A stretch of 64,000 bases of DNA from an uncultured bacterium (lineage in GTDB: Bacteria; Cyanobacteriota; Vampirovibrionia; Gastranaerophilales; Gastranaerophilaceae), in contig CASGCE010000036.1 in assembly GCA_949299935.1 (NCBI GenBank), positions 1-64,000 on the forward strand. Direction: 5' to 3'. This document shows positions 33,477 to 42,351 of the stretch, in pieces; position 1 is the stretch's first letter, and the number at the start of each line of letters is the position of its first letter. The notes below the pieces were generated by a model, which made no database searches, was not told the DNA's origin, and saw only the letters and a list, made by a program, of their open reading frames with translations. The translations under genes were made by a program, and so were the position numbers.

Positions 33477-35564
33477 ATGGCTAGAAAAACTCCATTAGAG
33501 AAAATTAGAAACATTGGTATTGCCGCTCACATTGATGCCGGTAAGACTACTACAACAGAACGTATTTTGTTCTATACAGGCAAAACTCATAAAATAGGTG
33601 AGGTGCATGATGGTGCAGCAGTAACTGACTTTATGGAACAAGAACGCGAAAGAGGTATTACAATCCAATCAGCAGCAGTTACTGCTTCTTGGAAAGGTCA
33701 CCAAATCAACGTTATTGACACCCCGGGTCACGTTGACTTTACGATTGAAGTTGAACGTTCTTTGCGTGTATTAGACGGTGTTGTTGCCGTATTTTGCGCA
33801 GTTGGCGGTGTTCAGTCTCAATCAGAAACAGTTTGGCGACAGGCTAACAGATACGAAGTTCCTCGTATGGTTTTTGTTAACAAGATGGACAGAACTGGTG
33901 CTAATTTTTATCGTGTGGTTGACCAAATAAGAAATCGTTTGGGTGCAAATGCTCATCCTATCAGATTGCCTATCGGTGCTGAAGATCAATTTAAAGGTCT
34001 TGTTGATTTATTTGAAATGAAGGCTTATATCTATACAAATGATTTAGGTACTGATATTAAGGTCGAGGATATTCCTGCAGATATGCTTGAAAAAGCACAA
34101 CAATACAGAGATGCATTAGTTGAAGCTATTGCAGAGTGTGATGATGATGTTATGATGAAATATTTGGAAGGTGAAGAAATTTCAATAGAAGAATTGAAAA
34201 AAGGTTTAAGAAAAGGCGTATGTGATAATAAAATTGTACCTGTAACTTGTGGTACGGCGTTTAAAAACAAAGGTGTTCAACTGTTGTTGGATTCAATTGT
34301 TGAATTAATGCCTTCACCGATTGATGTTAAGGCTATTGAAGGCGAGTTGGAAGACGGAACAAAAGTTGAAAGACATTCATCCGATGATGAACCGTTCTCA
34401 GCTTTGGCGTTTAAAGTTATGACAGACCCATATGTTGGTCGTTTAACATTTTTAAGAATATATTCCGGTAAGTTAACTTCAGGTTCTTATGTTCTTAACG
34501 CTACAAACGGCAAAAAAGAACGTATATCAAGACTTGTTCAAATGTATGCCGACCAAAGAATTGAAGAAAATGAAGTTTTTGCAGGTGACATTTGCGCAGC
34601 TGTCGGGTTAAAAGATACTACTACGGGTGATACTTTGTGTGATGAAAAATCACCTATTATCCTTGAAAAAATGGTATTTCCAGAGCCTGTAATTTCTGTT
34701 GCAATTGAACCTAAAACAAAGGCAGACCAAGATAAAATGGGTATTGCGCTTCAAAAACTTGCTGAAGAAGATCCATCCTTCAGAGTTAAATCAGATAATG
34801 AAACGGGTCAAACAATTATTTCAGGTATGGGTGAGCTTCACTTGGATATTATTGTAGACCGTTTACTGCGTGAATTTAAGGTTGATGCTAATGTCGGTAA
34901 ACCTCAGGTTGCATACCGTGAAACTATTCGGGGAAATTCTGATCAGGATTCTAAATTTATCCGTCAGTCAGGTGGTAAAGGTCAATACGGACATGTTAAG
35001 ATTAGAATATCACCTGCCGAAGAAAATGCCGGATTTGTATTTGAGAATAAAATCGTTGGTGGTGCTATTCCTAAAGAATACATTGAACCTGCAAGAAAAG
35101 GTATGGAGGAGGCTCTTGAAGGCGGTATTTTGGCGGGCTATCCTATGATAGATGTTAAGGTAGAGCTTTACGACGGTTCATACCACGAAGTTGACTCATC
35201 AGAAATGGCATTTAAAATAGCAGGCTCTATGGCGATTAAAGAAGGTTGTCGTAAAGCTAAGCCGTGTCTTCTCGAACCTATGATGAAGGTCGAAATTGAA
35301 GTACCTGAAGAAAATACAGGCGACATTATCGGTGATATTTCATCCCGCCGCGGACGTGTTGAAGGTATGGAAATTATTGAAGGTACCGGAATCCAGAAAA
35401 TTAATGCTATTGTGCCGCTTGGTGAAATGTTTGGTTATGCAACTGATATCCGTTCAAAAACCCAGGGGCGCGGTACTTTCTCAATGGAATTCAAATGTTA
35501 TGAGCAAGTTCCTGCTAATATAGAAAAAGAAATTATTGAAAAAGCAGGTGCTAGCAAAGCCTGA
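33477..35564 (+). CDS. fusA: Elongation factor G
   Basis: The 695-residue protein has the GTPase motifs [22 protein letters not shown] (G1), RGITIQSA (G2), DTPGHVDF (G3) and NKMDR (G4) in the first 150 residues, then domains II-V, with [11 protein letters not shown] near 500 and a C-terminal fold of normal length. It catalyses translocation on the ribosome. AAGGA precedes the ATG. The usual rpsL, rpsG and tuf neighbours are absent, so this copy is transcribed alone from AT-rich sequence after prepilin B. Confidence 0.97.
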   Translation: MARKTPLEKIRNIGIAAHIDAGKTTTTERILFYTGKTHKIGEVHDGAAVTDFMEQERERGITIQSAAVTASWKGHQINVIDTPGHVDFTIEVERSLRVLDGVVAVFCAVGGVQSQSETVWRQANRYEVPRMVFVNKMDRTGANFYRVVDQIRNRLGANAHPIRLPIGAEDQFKGLVDLFEMKAYIYTNDLGTDIKVEDIPADMLEKAQQYRDALVEAIAECDDDVMMKYLEGEEISIEELKKGLRKGVCDNKIVPVTCGTAFKNKGVQLLLDSIVELMPSPIDVKAIEGELEDGTKVERHSSDDEPFSALAFKVMTDPYVGRLTFLRIYSGKLTSGSYVLNATNGKKERISRLVQMYADQRIEENEVFAGDICAAVGLKDTTTGDTLCDEKSPIILEKMVFPEPVISVAIEPKTKADQDKMGIALQKLAEEDPSFRVKSDNETGQTIISGMGELHLDIIVDRLLREFKVDANVGKPQVAYRETIRGNSDQDSKFIRQSGGKGQYGHVKIRISPAEENAGFVFENKIVGGAIPKEYIEPARKGMEEALEGGILAGYPMIDVKVELYDGSYHEVDSSEMAFKIAGSMAIKEGCRKAKPCLLEPMMKVEIEVPEENTGDIIGDISSRRGRVEGMEIIEGTGIQKINAIVPLGEMFGYATDIRSKTQGRGTFSMEFKCYEQVPANIEKEIIEKAGASKA

Positions 35565-35604
35565 GGAATTTGAACCGGCACAAAAGCAGAAATAATACAA
35601 ATTT

Positions 35605-35684
35605 TTGACTTTAGCCGCCAGATATGTATAAAATTCTCGGGTTGAATTCGATAAAAAAGAGTCCTTTCAAGGACTCTTTTTTTT
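35605..35684 (+). ncRNA. Possible short RNA: promoter running directly into a terminator
   Basis: TTGACT (35605-35610), a 16-base spacer and TATAAA (35627-35632, or TAAAAT with 18) stand in the gap after fusA. About 15 bases later a strong hairpin terminator begins, so any transcript would be about 45 bases and non-coding. It may be a relic of a lost downstream gene such as tuf. Confidence 0.3.
35653..35682. terminator. Bidirectional terminator after fusA
   Basis: AAAAAAGAGTCC, a loop of six bases, GGACTCTTTTTT, followed by more T. It separates fusA from the converging gene at 35785. Confidence 0.92.
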
Positions 35685-35784
35685 ATTATGCTATTGCATT
35701 AAAGTATTTCTAAAAGCTGATTAGTAAAATAACCGGTGGATAGGTTATTTATGGCATTTACAAAAATCTTCGAATGATTACTCT

Positions 35785-36912
35785 TTAACTAAACATGCTG
35801 AATGATTTTTCTACGTTTTTGTCAATTACGTTCTTAACAGATTCATATTCTGTTTGTAAAGCGTTATGTTCGGTGTCTAGTTTTTTCAATTCTAAATCTA
35901 TAATTTTATCTCTTTTTTCGATAGCTGCAAGGTCTTGATTGTATTTAGCTTCAACACGTGCCAGTTCGCGATCATCCTCAACCTCTTGAATAGCATCATC
36001 TTCACTTACGGTTGTGGAAACAAACCCTTTTTCTGTTGAGGAATAGTATTCAAGAAGCAGTTTGCCCTCAGTAATTTGTTGTTCAAACCATGCATCATCT
36101 TTTATTGTATCGGATTCGTTGTCCTCCGTGTAATATCCTGCTGAAAACATTTTATTAAAGATATTTCTTAGATAGTCTATGTAGCTTTCTTCTACATCGT
36201 CAGTCGTCTGAAGCACAATATTGGCAGTAGAGCCTACAGGGTTGTAACTTCCGTTGGTGTAGTATTGATTTGTTAAGGCTAATGCATAATCGTAGAGTTC
36301 ACGCTGCTCTTGTGTTGTACCTTCATAATTTATAGCCTTGGTTGTACCTTTTATTGTATAAGTTGCATAACCGTTAAACATTGTGTTATTACCAAATGAT
36401 GTGTACCCAAAGTTTATTTCAGGGTCGCCTTCTTCATGTTCTTCATCATCAAAATCTATTCCAACGGAGTTGAAATAAGCATCCCAAGCTTCATGAATTT
36501 TCGTTTCAATTTCTTCGTTGGTGAGATTGCCTATACCAGATTGGCAATAACCCAATTCTGCCAAGAAAATATTAAAATCACCGTTGCCTGCTTCAAAAGC
36601 TTTCGCTTGCTTGTCAGTAACCAGTATTTTGCCTTTGGTGTCGGTTACAACATACTGTCTGCCAAAAGCTACCGTGTTGTAGCCTGTCATAAGGTTGTAT
36701 GAAATATCTGTATAATTTGCTACAGAACCGTTAAAGCCTGTAATAACTTGGAGTTTTGTAGCAGCAAGAGCATTATTATAGTTGGTATTTAGCTGTTCGG
36801 TTTCATCCGCAAGACGTTGTTTAGAGTATGAAAGCGCTTGACCACTGGCTTCATTATCACTAAGTCTTGCGGTAATGCTTAACAAACGTGCTTGCCCTGC
36901 TGCCATTCCCAT
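35785..36912 (-). CDS. Unknown protein with flagellin-like helical termini
   Basis: The 375-residue product starts MGMAAGQARLLSITARLSDNE and ends in a long helix (NALQTEYESVKNVIDKNVEKSFSMFS). Both ends are amphipathic helices, and the middle (about 60-290) is globular, rich in Tyr, Asn and Thr. This helix-globular-helix plan resembles flagellin or hook-filament proteins, but I see no conserved flagellin motif and no flagellar genes nearby. There is no signal peptide. AAAGGAA precedes the ATG. The family is unknown to me by function; the second half ends in coiled coil. Confidence 0.7.
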   Translation of the reverse strand: MGMAAGQARLLSITARLSDNEASGQALSYSKQRLADETEQLNTNYNNALAATKLQVITGFNGSVANYTDISYNLMTGYNTVAFGRQYVVTDTKGKILVTDKQAKAFEAGNGDFNIFLAELGYCQSGIGNLTNEEIETKIHEAWDAYFNSVGIDFDDEEHEEGDPEINFGYTSFGNNTMFNGYATYTIKGTTKAINYEGTTQEQRELYDYALALTNQYYTNGSYNPVGSTANIVLQTTDDVEESYIDYLRNIFNKMFSAGYYTEDNESDTIKDDAWFEQQITEGKLLLEYYSSTEKGFVSTTVSEDDAIQEVEDDRELARVEAKYNQDLAAIEKRDKIIDLELKKLDTEHNALQTEYESVKNVIDKNVEKSFSMFS

Positions 36913-37001
36913 AAGCTTTAACGTTCCTTTCTATAATCGTAACTTCGTATTAAGATCTACGGAGTCTGCAAGACAAAACTTTAATAATTTAAGCCAATTT
37001 G

Positions 37002-37358
37002 TTAAGAATCTTTACATGATTTATTTTTCCAATAAGGGCTAAATTCTTTGATATTTTTGTATGCTTTTTCAAAATTTCCGTCAAAATTTATTGCTCTGTC
37101 GTCAAGAAACATACTTGAATATGGACTTTTTTTATTTGTTATGTTTTGTATAAATTGCATTAAATTGTTTTTGATGAGCCATTTTTCTACAAGTTTTTTG
37201 TTCCGTGCTGTGAAAATAGTTATTCTATAATGATTCGAAAGTTTTTGCAAAAACTCAAAAGTGCCATCTCGCATTTCTGGAATATTTACTGTGGTATACT
37301 CACCTTTGTAGTTATTTAAAACGCCGTCTAAATCTATACTTATTATTTTTTGTGTCAT
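37002..37358 (-). CDS. Small HAD-family phosphatase
   Basis: ATG 37358 (MTQKIISIDLDGVLNNY) is chosen; a TTG 24 bases upstream lies in the inverted repeat. The 118-residue protein has the DxDG motif (IDLDGVLN) with the catalytic Asp pair near residue 8, ITIFTARNKKL near 47 for phosphate and MFLDDRAINFDG near 84 for Mg2+. It resembles short 5'-nucleotidase or polynucleotide-phosphatase-like HAD proteins. There is no clear ribosome site. It diverges from the AbrB-like gene across a shared inverted repeat, suggesting that regulator controls it. Confidence 0.8.
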   Translation of the reverse strand: MTQKIISIDLDGVLNNYKGEYTTVNIPEMRDGTFEFLQKLSNHYRITIFTARNKKLVEKWLIKNNLMQFIQNITNKKSPYSSMFLDDRAINFDGNFEKAYKNIKEFSPYWKNKSCKDS

Positions 37359-37365
37359 TAAATAA

Positions 37366-37458
37366 GTCCAATATAAGTACAATGTACTGTATAAAAATAT
37401 TTAAGCATAAATTAAAATAATGTCAAATAATAGTAACTATATTGTACTTATATTGGAC
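37366..37458. promoter_or_regulatory. 18-bp inverted repeat pair between divergent genes (putative operators)
   Basis: GTCCAATATAAGTACAAT at 37366-37383 and its exact complement ATTGTACTTATATTGGAC at 37441-37458 face each other symmetrically, 7 and 10 bases from the two start codons. Each arm contains the direct repeat TTGTAC/TTGGAC spaced by 11 bp, about one helical turn. They are likely binding sites for the AbrB-like protein encoded at the right, and may overlap both promoters. Confidence 0.7.
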
Positions 37459-37468
37459 GTCAACTTAT

Positions 37469-37792
37469 ATGAAGAAAAAATTAAAATCTAGCGGCAATGG
37501 TTGGGAACTTTATTTTGCAAAGTCTTTATTAAAATTGCTTCGTTACAATCCTGTAGATATAAATGTTTTAATTACAGCTAAAAATGATTGTTTGACTGTA
37601 GAGCCCATAGCCAAAGATGAGAGTGCAAAATATGCAGATGCGATGGTGAGAAGTTTTCAAAAAAGTGGTCGTAATGGTTATGGTTTGTATTTCCCAAGTT
37701 CATTGATTGAATATCTTGAAATAGAGCCGGATGAGGATTTTTTAGATATTAATATTGATGAAAATATCATGTATATTAGGAAAGCTAATTAA
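37469..37792 (+). CDS. Tandem AbrB/SpoVT-like DNA-binding protein
   Basis: ATG 37469 (MKKKLKSSGNGWELYF) starts a protein of 107 residues. It consists of two similar halves: KSSGNGWELYFAKSLLKLL at about 4-45 and KSGRNGYGLYFPSSLIEYLEI at about 62-105. Each half has the swapped-hairpin pattern of AbrB/MazE domains (a G-W/Y-x-LYF strand then L/I-rich turn and closing strand), and the first ends VEPI. Such proteins bind DNA as dimers, as antitoxins or transition regulators. No toxin gene adjoins; the partner is the HAD gene across the inverted repeat, so autoregulation is the simplest idea. Confidence 0.7.
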   Translation: MKKKLKSSGNGWELYFAKSLLKLLRYNPVDINVLITAKNDCLTVEPIAKDESAKYADAMVRSFQKSGRNGYGLYFPSSLIEYLEIEPDEDFLDINIDENIMYIRKAN

Positions 37793-37812
37793 GTAATTTA
37801 TAATTGTAATAA

Positions 37813-37841
37813 AAATTCCGAACCAAACTGGTTCGGAATTT
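37813..37841. terminator. Bidirectional terminator between the AbrB-like gene and ileS
   Basis: AAATTCCGAACCA, loop AAC, TGGTTCGGAATTT, a perfect 13-bp stem between convergent genes. Confidence 0.85.
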
Positions 37842-37866
37842 ATTAGTAATCTTGATAAAATTTAAC

Positions 37867-40677
37867 TTATTCACTTATTGCCTGGCGGCATTCTTCACAA
37901 ATACCATTTTCATCAAGTTTTCTGTATTTCCAGCAGCGTTCGCATTTATCGCCTTCAGCTTTGGTTACCCAGACGGTGTAATCATCTTCGGTGTATTCAT
38001 TAAGAACATCAGCCGGTTTTTCTTCCGTGACGTATGCTTGAGATGTTATAAATATATTTGCCAATTCATCTTCATTTGCTTTTAATACAGAATCGTCGGC
38101 TGTTTTTAAGTAAACAGCAACTTCAAGTGAGCTTCCGACTTGTTTATTTGCTCTAAGAGGTTCGATGGCTCTGGTTACAACTTCACGTGCCTTCAATATT
38201 TTTTCAAAATTTTCCTCTAATTCTGGATTATTCCACTTTTCATTTATGAGAGGCCAAGTTGAAAGTAAAATACTATCCAAACCGTCTCTTTGTTGTTCCG
38301 GAACATTTTGCCAGATATCTTCAGCCTGATGCGGCATTACAGGTACAAGGAGTCTTACAAGAGTTTGCAAGATTTCGTATAGAACTGTCTGGCATGCGCG
38401 TCTTGAAAGTGATTTTTTACCTGCGGTATATAAGCGGTCTTTTACGATATCAAGATAGAAAGAGCTTAAATCAACTGCGGCAAAGTTTTGAAGGTTTTGG
38501 AAATATTTGTAAAATTCATAGTTTTCAAAAGCCTCCGTAACCTGTTCGATTAGCTGATTTAACTTATGAAGTGCAAATTTATCCAACGGTTTAAGCTCGT
38601 CATAATGAACATAATCTTTTTGAGGTTCAAAATCAAACAAATTACCAAGCAAAAATCTTGATGTATTTCTGGTTTTCTTAAAAATTTCAACAAGTTGTTT
38701 GATAATATTGTCACCTATTTTGGTGTCATTTCGATAATCAACTGATGCAGCCCAGAGTCTTAAAATATCCGCACCGTAGGTTTGTATTATATCGTCAGGT
38801 CTTATATAATTACCGAGAGATTTTGACATTTTTCTTCCGTCCTCACCAAACACAAATCCGTGAGTAAGAACGGATTTATAAGGTGCTATACCTTGGGTGG
38901 CAACTGAAGTTAAAAGTGATGATTGGAACCAGCCTCTGTGTTGGTCAGAACCTTCGAGGTACATATCCACAGGTGAATGACCCAATTCAAATGAGCGTTT
39001 TTCAACAACTGTTCGCCAAGTTATACCTGAATCAAACCAAACATCCATAATATCATTTTCTTTTTTAAAGTGTGTTTTACCGCATTTAGGGCATTTAAAA
39101 TCTTGCGGTAATAACTCTGTTGCCGAATATTTAACCCAAGCATCAGAGCTTTCTTTTTCAAACATCTTCGCGATATTTTCAATTGTTTCATCAGTAACAA
39201 TTACTTCGCCACAATCTTCGCAATAGAACACAGGAATAGGAACTCCCCATACACGTTGGCGGGAAATACACCAGTCGGAACGACCTTCTACCATGTTTGA
39301 AATTCGTGCTTCACCGCTTGACGGTATCCACTTTACTTTTTTGATTTCTTCAAGTGTTTGTTGTCTGAATTTATCCACTTTTACGAACCACTGCGGTGTT
39401 GCGCGGTATATAACGGGGTTTTTACATCTCCAACAGTGCGGGTAACTGTGTTGGATATCTTGTTTAGCTAAAAGTGCTCCGCGTTTTTCAAGTTTATCTA
39501 TTACAACTGAATTGCCCTTATAATAGGGAATACCTTCCAAATCCTTATCTTGAACCTGCTCTGTCCAAATACCTTTGGCGTCTAGTGGTGAAAATACTTC
39601 AATACCGTACTTTAAACCTACCTCATAGTCCTCAAGACCATGACCTGGAGCAGTGTGTACTGAACCTGTACCAGCATCAAGCGTTACATGTTCGCCCAAA
39701 ATGATAGGCGATTTTCTATCAACCAGCGGATGATTTGTGTTTAAAAGTTCCAAATCCGCGCCTGTACAAGAACCGATTACGTTAATATCTTTTTCTTGCC
39801 AATCGACGTCGTTTAAAAATGCACCTAACAAGCCTTGAGCTGCGACATAAATCTCACCTTTATACTCAAAGAAGGTATATTCAAATTTAGGGTGCATTGA
39901 TATTGCCATGTTTGACGGAATTGTCCAAGGAGTTGTCGTCCAAATAACGGCATATACATTTTTTCCTTTTGTATCAACAATTTTGTTTATTTTTTCCGTA
40001 GATTCTTCATCAAATTTAAACCTTACGTAAATTGAAGTTGATGTGTGATCCGCATATTCAACCTCAGCTTCTGCAAGAGCTGTTTCACAAGATGCACACC
40101 AATATACAGGTTTTAATCCCTTTTCAATATAACCCTTCTTATACATTTCACCGAAAATTCTGACCTGTTCAGCCTCAAAATCAGGGTTGATAGTTAAATA
40201 TGGGTGTTCCCAATCACCCCATACGCCCAAACGTTTAAATTCGGATTCTTGACCTTTTAAGTTTTTATGAGCGAATTCACGGCATTTTTGACGTAATTCA
40301 AGCGCAGTAAGAGCATTTCTGCCACCTTTAATATTTTTTACAACGGCGTTTTCTATTGGAAGTCCGTGTCCGTCGTAGCCCGGTACGTAAGGTGCATAAT
40401 AACCTTTTTGGGATTTATATTTAATTAAAATGTCCTTCAAGATTTTATTTAAAGCTGTACCGACATGGATTTTTTCTGAACTCAAATATGGCGGTCCGTC
40501 ATGAAGAACAAAGCTTTTTGTTTTATCGCGTTGTTCAATATTTTTCTGGTAAACACATTTTTCTTCCCAAAATTTTTGGATTTGAGGTTCTCTTACTGTT
40601 GCATTTGCCCGCATTTCCAAGGAGGTTTGCGGCAAGTTAAGTGTATTTTTGTAATCTGTTTTTGTTTGTTCGCTCAT
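37867..40677 (-). CDS. ileS: Isoleucyl-tRNA synthetase
   Basis: The 936-residue class I synthetase has the HIGH region at residues 71-74 (EKIHVGTALNKILKD), where the usual second His is Thr, KMSKS in GRKMSKSLGN near 620, DGHGLP near 111 and the C-terminal zinc motif CERCWKYR with CEEC. WCISRQRVWGVPIPV near 465 is the IleS signature. It charges tRNA-Ile and edits valine. The start codon overlaps the stop of the symporter gene (ATGA), so the two genes are coupled. Length is normal, and the HVGT variant is unusual. Confidence 0.96.
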   Translation of the reverse strand: MSEQTKTDYKNTLNLPQTSLEMRANATVREPQIQKFWEEKCVYQKNIEQRDKTKSFVLHDGPPYLSSEKIHVGTALNKILKDILIKYKSQKGYYAPYVPGYDGHGLPIENAVVKNIKGGRNALTALELRQKCREFAHKNLKGQESEFKRLGVWGDWEHPYLTINPDFEAEQVRIFGEMYKKGYIEKGLKPVYWCASCETALAEAEVEYADHTSTSIYVRFKFDEESTEKINKIVDTKGKNVYAVIWTTTPWTIPSNMAISMHPKFEYTFFEYKGEIYVAAQGLLGAFLNDVDWQEKDINVIGSCTGADLELLNTNHPLVDRKSPIILGEHVTLDAGTGSVHTAPGHGLEDYEVGLKYGIEVFSPLDAKGIWTEQVQDKDLEGIPYYKGNSVVIDKLEKRGALLAKQDIQHSYPHCWRCKNPVIYRATPQWFVKVDKFRQQTLEEIKKVKWIPSSGEARISNMVEGRSDWCISRQRVWGVPIPVFYCEDCGEVIVTDETIENIAKMFEKESSDAWVKYSATELLPQDFKCPKCGKTHFKKENDIMDVWFDSGITWRTVVEKRSFELGHSPVDMYLEGSDQHRGWFQSSLLTSVATQGIAPYKSVLTHGFVFGEDGRKMSKSLGNYIRPDDIIQTYGADILRLWAASVDYRNDTKIGDNIIKQLVEIFKKTRNTSRFLLGNLFDFEPQKDYVHYDELKPLDKFALHKLNQLIEQVTEAFENYEFYKYFQNLQNFAAVDLSSFYLDIVKDRLYTAGKKSLSRRACQTVLYEILQTLVRLLVPVMPHQAEDIWQNVPEQQRDGLDSILLSTWPLINEKWNNPELEENFEKILKAREVVTRAIEPLRANKQVGSSLEVAVYLKTADDSVLKANEDELANIFITSQAYVTEEKPADVLNEYTEDDYTVWVTKAEGDKCERCWKYRKLDENGICEECRQAISE

Positions 40678-41999
40678 TCTATTCCTCTATTCGTAACTTT
40701 TTCATAAATATTTTTTATACCTGAAAAATCCCATTCAAATTTTTCATTGTCGGTTATTGTAATAAACTGTTTCATTTTGCTGTAATCAAAGGCATTTTCC
40801 CAACGTGCTATAACAACAGTGGCAACACAATTTCCGATTAAATTAACTGTAGTTCTTCCCATATCAAGGATTTGATCTATACCCAGAAGTATCGCAACAC
40901 CGAGCAGTGGTATATTAAAACTTGCCAAAGTTCCTGCCAGTACTATTAAAGAAACTCTGGGTACGCCGGCAATACCTTTGCTGGTAAGCATAAGTGCAAG
41001 CATCATTATAATCTGCTGATTTAAATCGAGGTTGATTCCGACGATTTGTGAAGAAAATAAGACAGCCATTGCAAGATATAAAGTACTTCCGTCGAGGTTA
41101 AAGGTGTAACCGGTAGGCATTACAAAACCTACAATATTTTTGGGAACTCCAAATTTTTCCATAATTTCAATTGCTTTTGGAAAAGCCGCCTCGGAACTTG
41201 CTGTGGTAAAAGCAAGCAGAGCTGGTTCTTGTATAGCTTTAATAAGATTTCTAAAAGATATTCTGGCATATTTGCAGGCGATAAATAATACAAGCAAAAC
41301 AAAAACTGCAAGTGCAGTGTATAGTGAAAATATCACTTTTGCGTAATTTTTGAGAATTGAAAGTCCGTTATCACCTACAGTTGCCGCAATAGCACCAAAT
41401 ATACCCAAAGGGGCAAAGTACATTACATATTCGGTAAATTTGAACATGATTTGTGAAACGGAGTTAAGAACATCCATAACAGGTTTTGCGGTTTTTCCCA
41501 CAGTACACATTGCAATAGCAAAAAAGATTGAAAATACGACTATTTGTAAAAGATTACCGTCAGACATTGCTTGAATTATACTTGTCGGGAAAATGTTCAT
41601 AACCATATCCGATATTGATGTATGTGCGTTAGTCACTGCCATTAATCCGGCTTCGTTAATCAATCGCGGGTTATTGACAATTGATTCGGAAACAAATCCC
41701 GTGCCCGGCTTAAATATATTTGACATGGTTAAACCTATTATAAGAGCCAGAGTTGTTACTACTTCAAAGTATATGACCGTCTTAAGGCCTATTTTACCCA
41801 GGCTTTTTATATCACCTTGACCTGCAATTCCAACTACAAGTGTCGCAAACAGCAATGGCGCTATAATCATTTTTACCATTCGTAAAAAGATTACGGCAAA
41901 CGGGCGCATTTTTACCGCAAAATCAGGGGCAAAATGTCCCACTAAAACACCTAAAATTAGTGCTATAAATATTAAGGCTGTTAGTTTTGAATGTTTCAA
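40674..41999 (-). CDS. Dicarboxylate/amino acid:cation symporter (GltP/DctA type)
   Basis: The start is set at TTG 41999 (MKHSKLTALIF) because GGAGG lies 7 bases before it and because the -10 box TATAAT at 42023-42018 would put +1 near 42011, downstream of the alternative GTG at 42014. The protein has 441 residues and about eight membrane segments with two re-entrant loops. It carries the DAACS signature: TTASSEAAFPKAIE near 270 (serine-rich hairpin HP1), GYTFNLDGSTLY near 300 (the NMDGT-type motif) and the later GIAGVPRVSL (HP2). It imports glutamate, aspartate or C4-dicarboxylates with Na+ or H+. Confidence 0.9.
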   Translation of the reverse strand: MKHSKLTALIFIALILGVLVGHFAPDFAVKMRPFAVIFLRMVKMIIAPLLFATLVVGIAGQGDIKSLGKIGLKTVIYFEVVTTLALIIGLTMSNIFKPGTGFVSESIVNNPRLINEAGLMAVTNAHTSISDMVMNIFPTSIIQAMSDGNLLQIVVFSIFFAIAMCTVGKTAKPVMDVLNSVSQIMFKFTEYVMYFAPLGIFGAIAATVGDNGLSILKNYAKVIFSLYTALAVFVLLVLFIACKYARISFRNLIKAIQEPALLAFTTASSEAAFPKAIEIMEKFGVPKNIVGFVMPTGYTFNLDGSTLYLAMAVLFSSQIVGINLDLNQQIIMMLALMLTSKGIAGVPRVSLIVLAGTLASFNIPLLGVAILLGIDQILDMGRTTVNLIGNCVATVVIARWENAFDYSKMKQFITITDNEKFEWDFSGIKNIYEKVTNRGIE

Positions 42000-42017
42000 A
42001 GAAATTTCCTCCACTAT

Positions 42018-42023
42018 ATTATA
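42018..42023 (-). promoter_or_regulatory. Extended -10 promoter of the symporter-ileS pair
   Basis: On the minus strand TGATATAAT, then GTGGAGG and the TTG start. It decides the start of the symporter. The rest of 42024-42350 holds no gene that I can support. Confidence 0.6.
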
Positions 42024-42250
42024 TCATAAACAAAAGAAATGGATTAATCCAGTTTGAATTGGTTGAATTTTTTAACAGTTAATTTTTTACTTATATTCAT
42101 TAAGCACCCTCGAGCAAGAGTCAGGTAAGGTTTGGGTGATGGTTAGTTAAGAGTTTGGAGGGATAGTATGTATGTTGTTTAGAAATTGTTTTGGAATCTG
42201 TCTAACTTGAGGTTCTTACCCGAATTTTTTGCAAAGCTCATTGATAAATT

Positions 42251-42279
42251 CATCTCCTCTTTGTATGTAAGAGGAGATG
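42251..42279. repeat. REP-like hairpin in the gap before prepilin E
   Basis: CATCTCCTCTT, loop TGTATGT, AAGAGGAGATG: an 11-bp stem without a T run. It lies in a 352-base stretch without genes (42000-42351), downstream of prepilin E on the minus strand. It could be a terminator variant or a palindromic repeat unit. Confidence 0.5.
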
Positions 42280-42351
42280 GCGATAATTTGAAGTCATACT
42301 GAAAGCCCAACCCATAGACTAAAAGCTGAAACATACCTGTTTTATGTAAAA

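Noticed and set aside
42000..42014. GTG start of the symporter gene at 42014
   Set aside because: The GGAGG site would lie inside the gene and the predicted +1 is downstream of it; TTG 41999 fits both.
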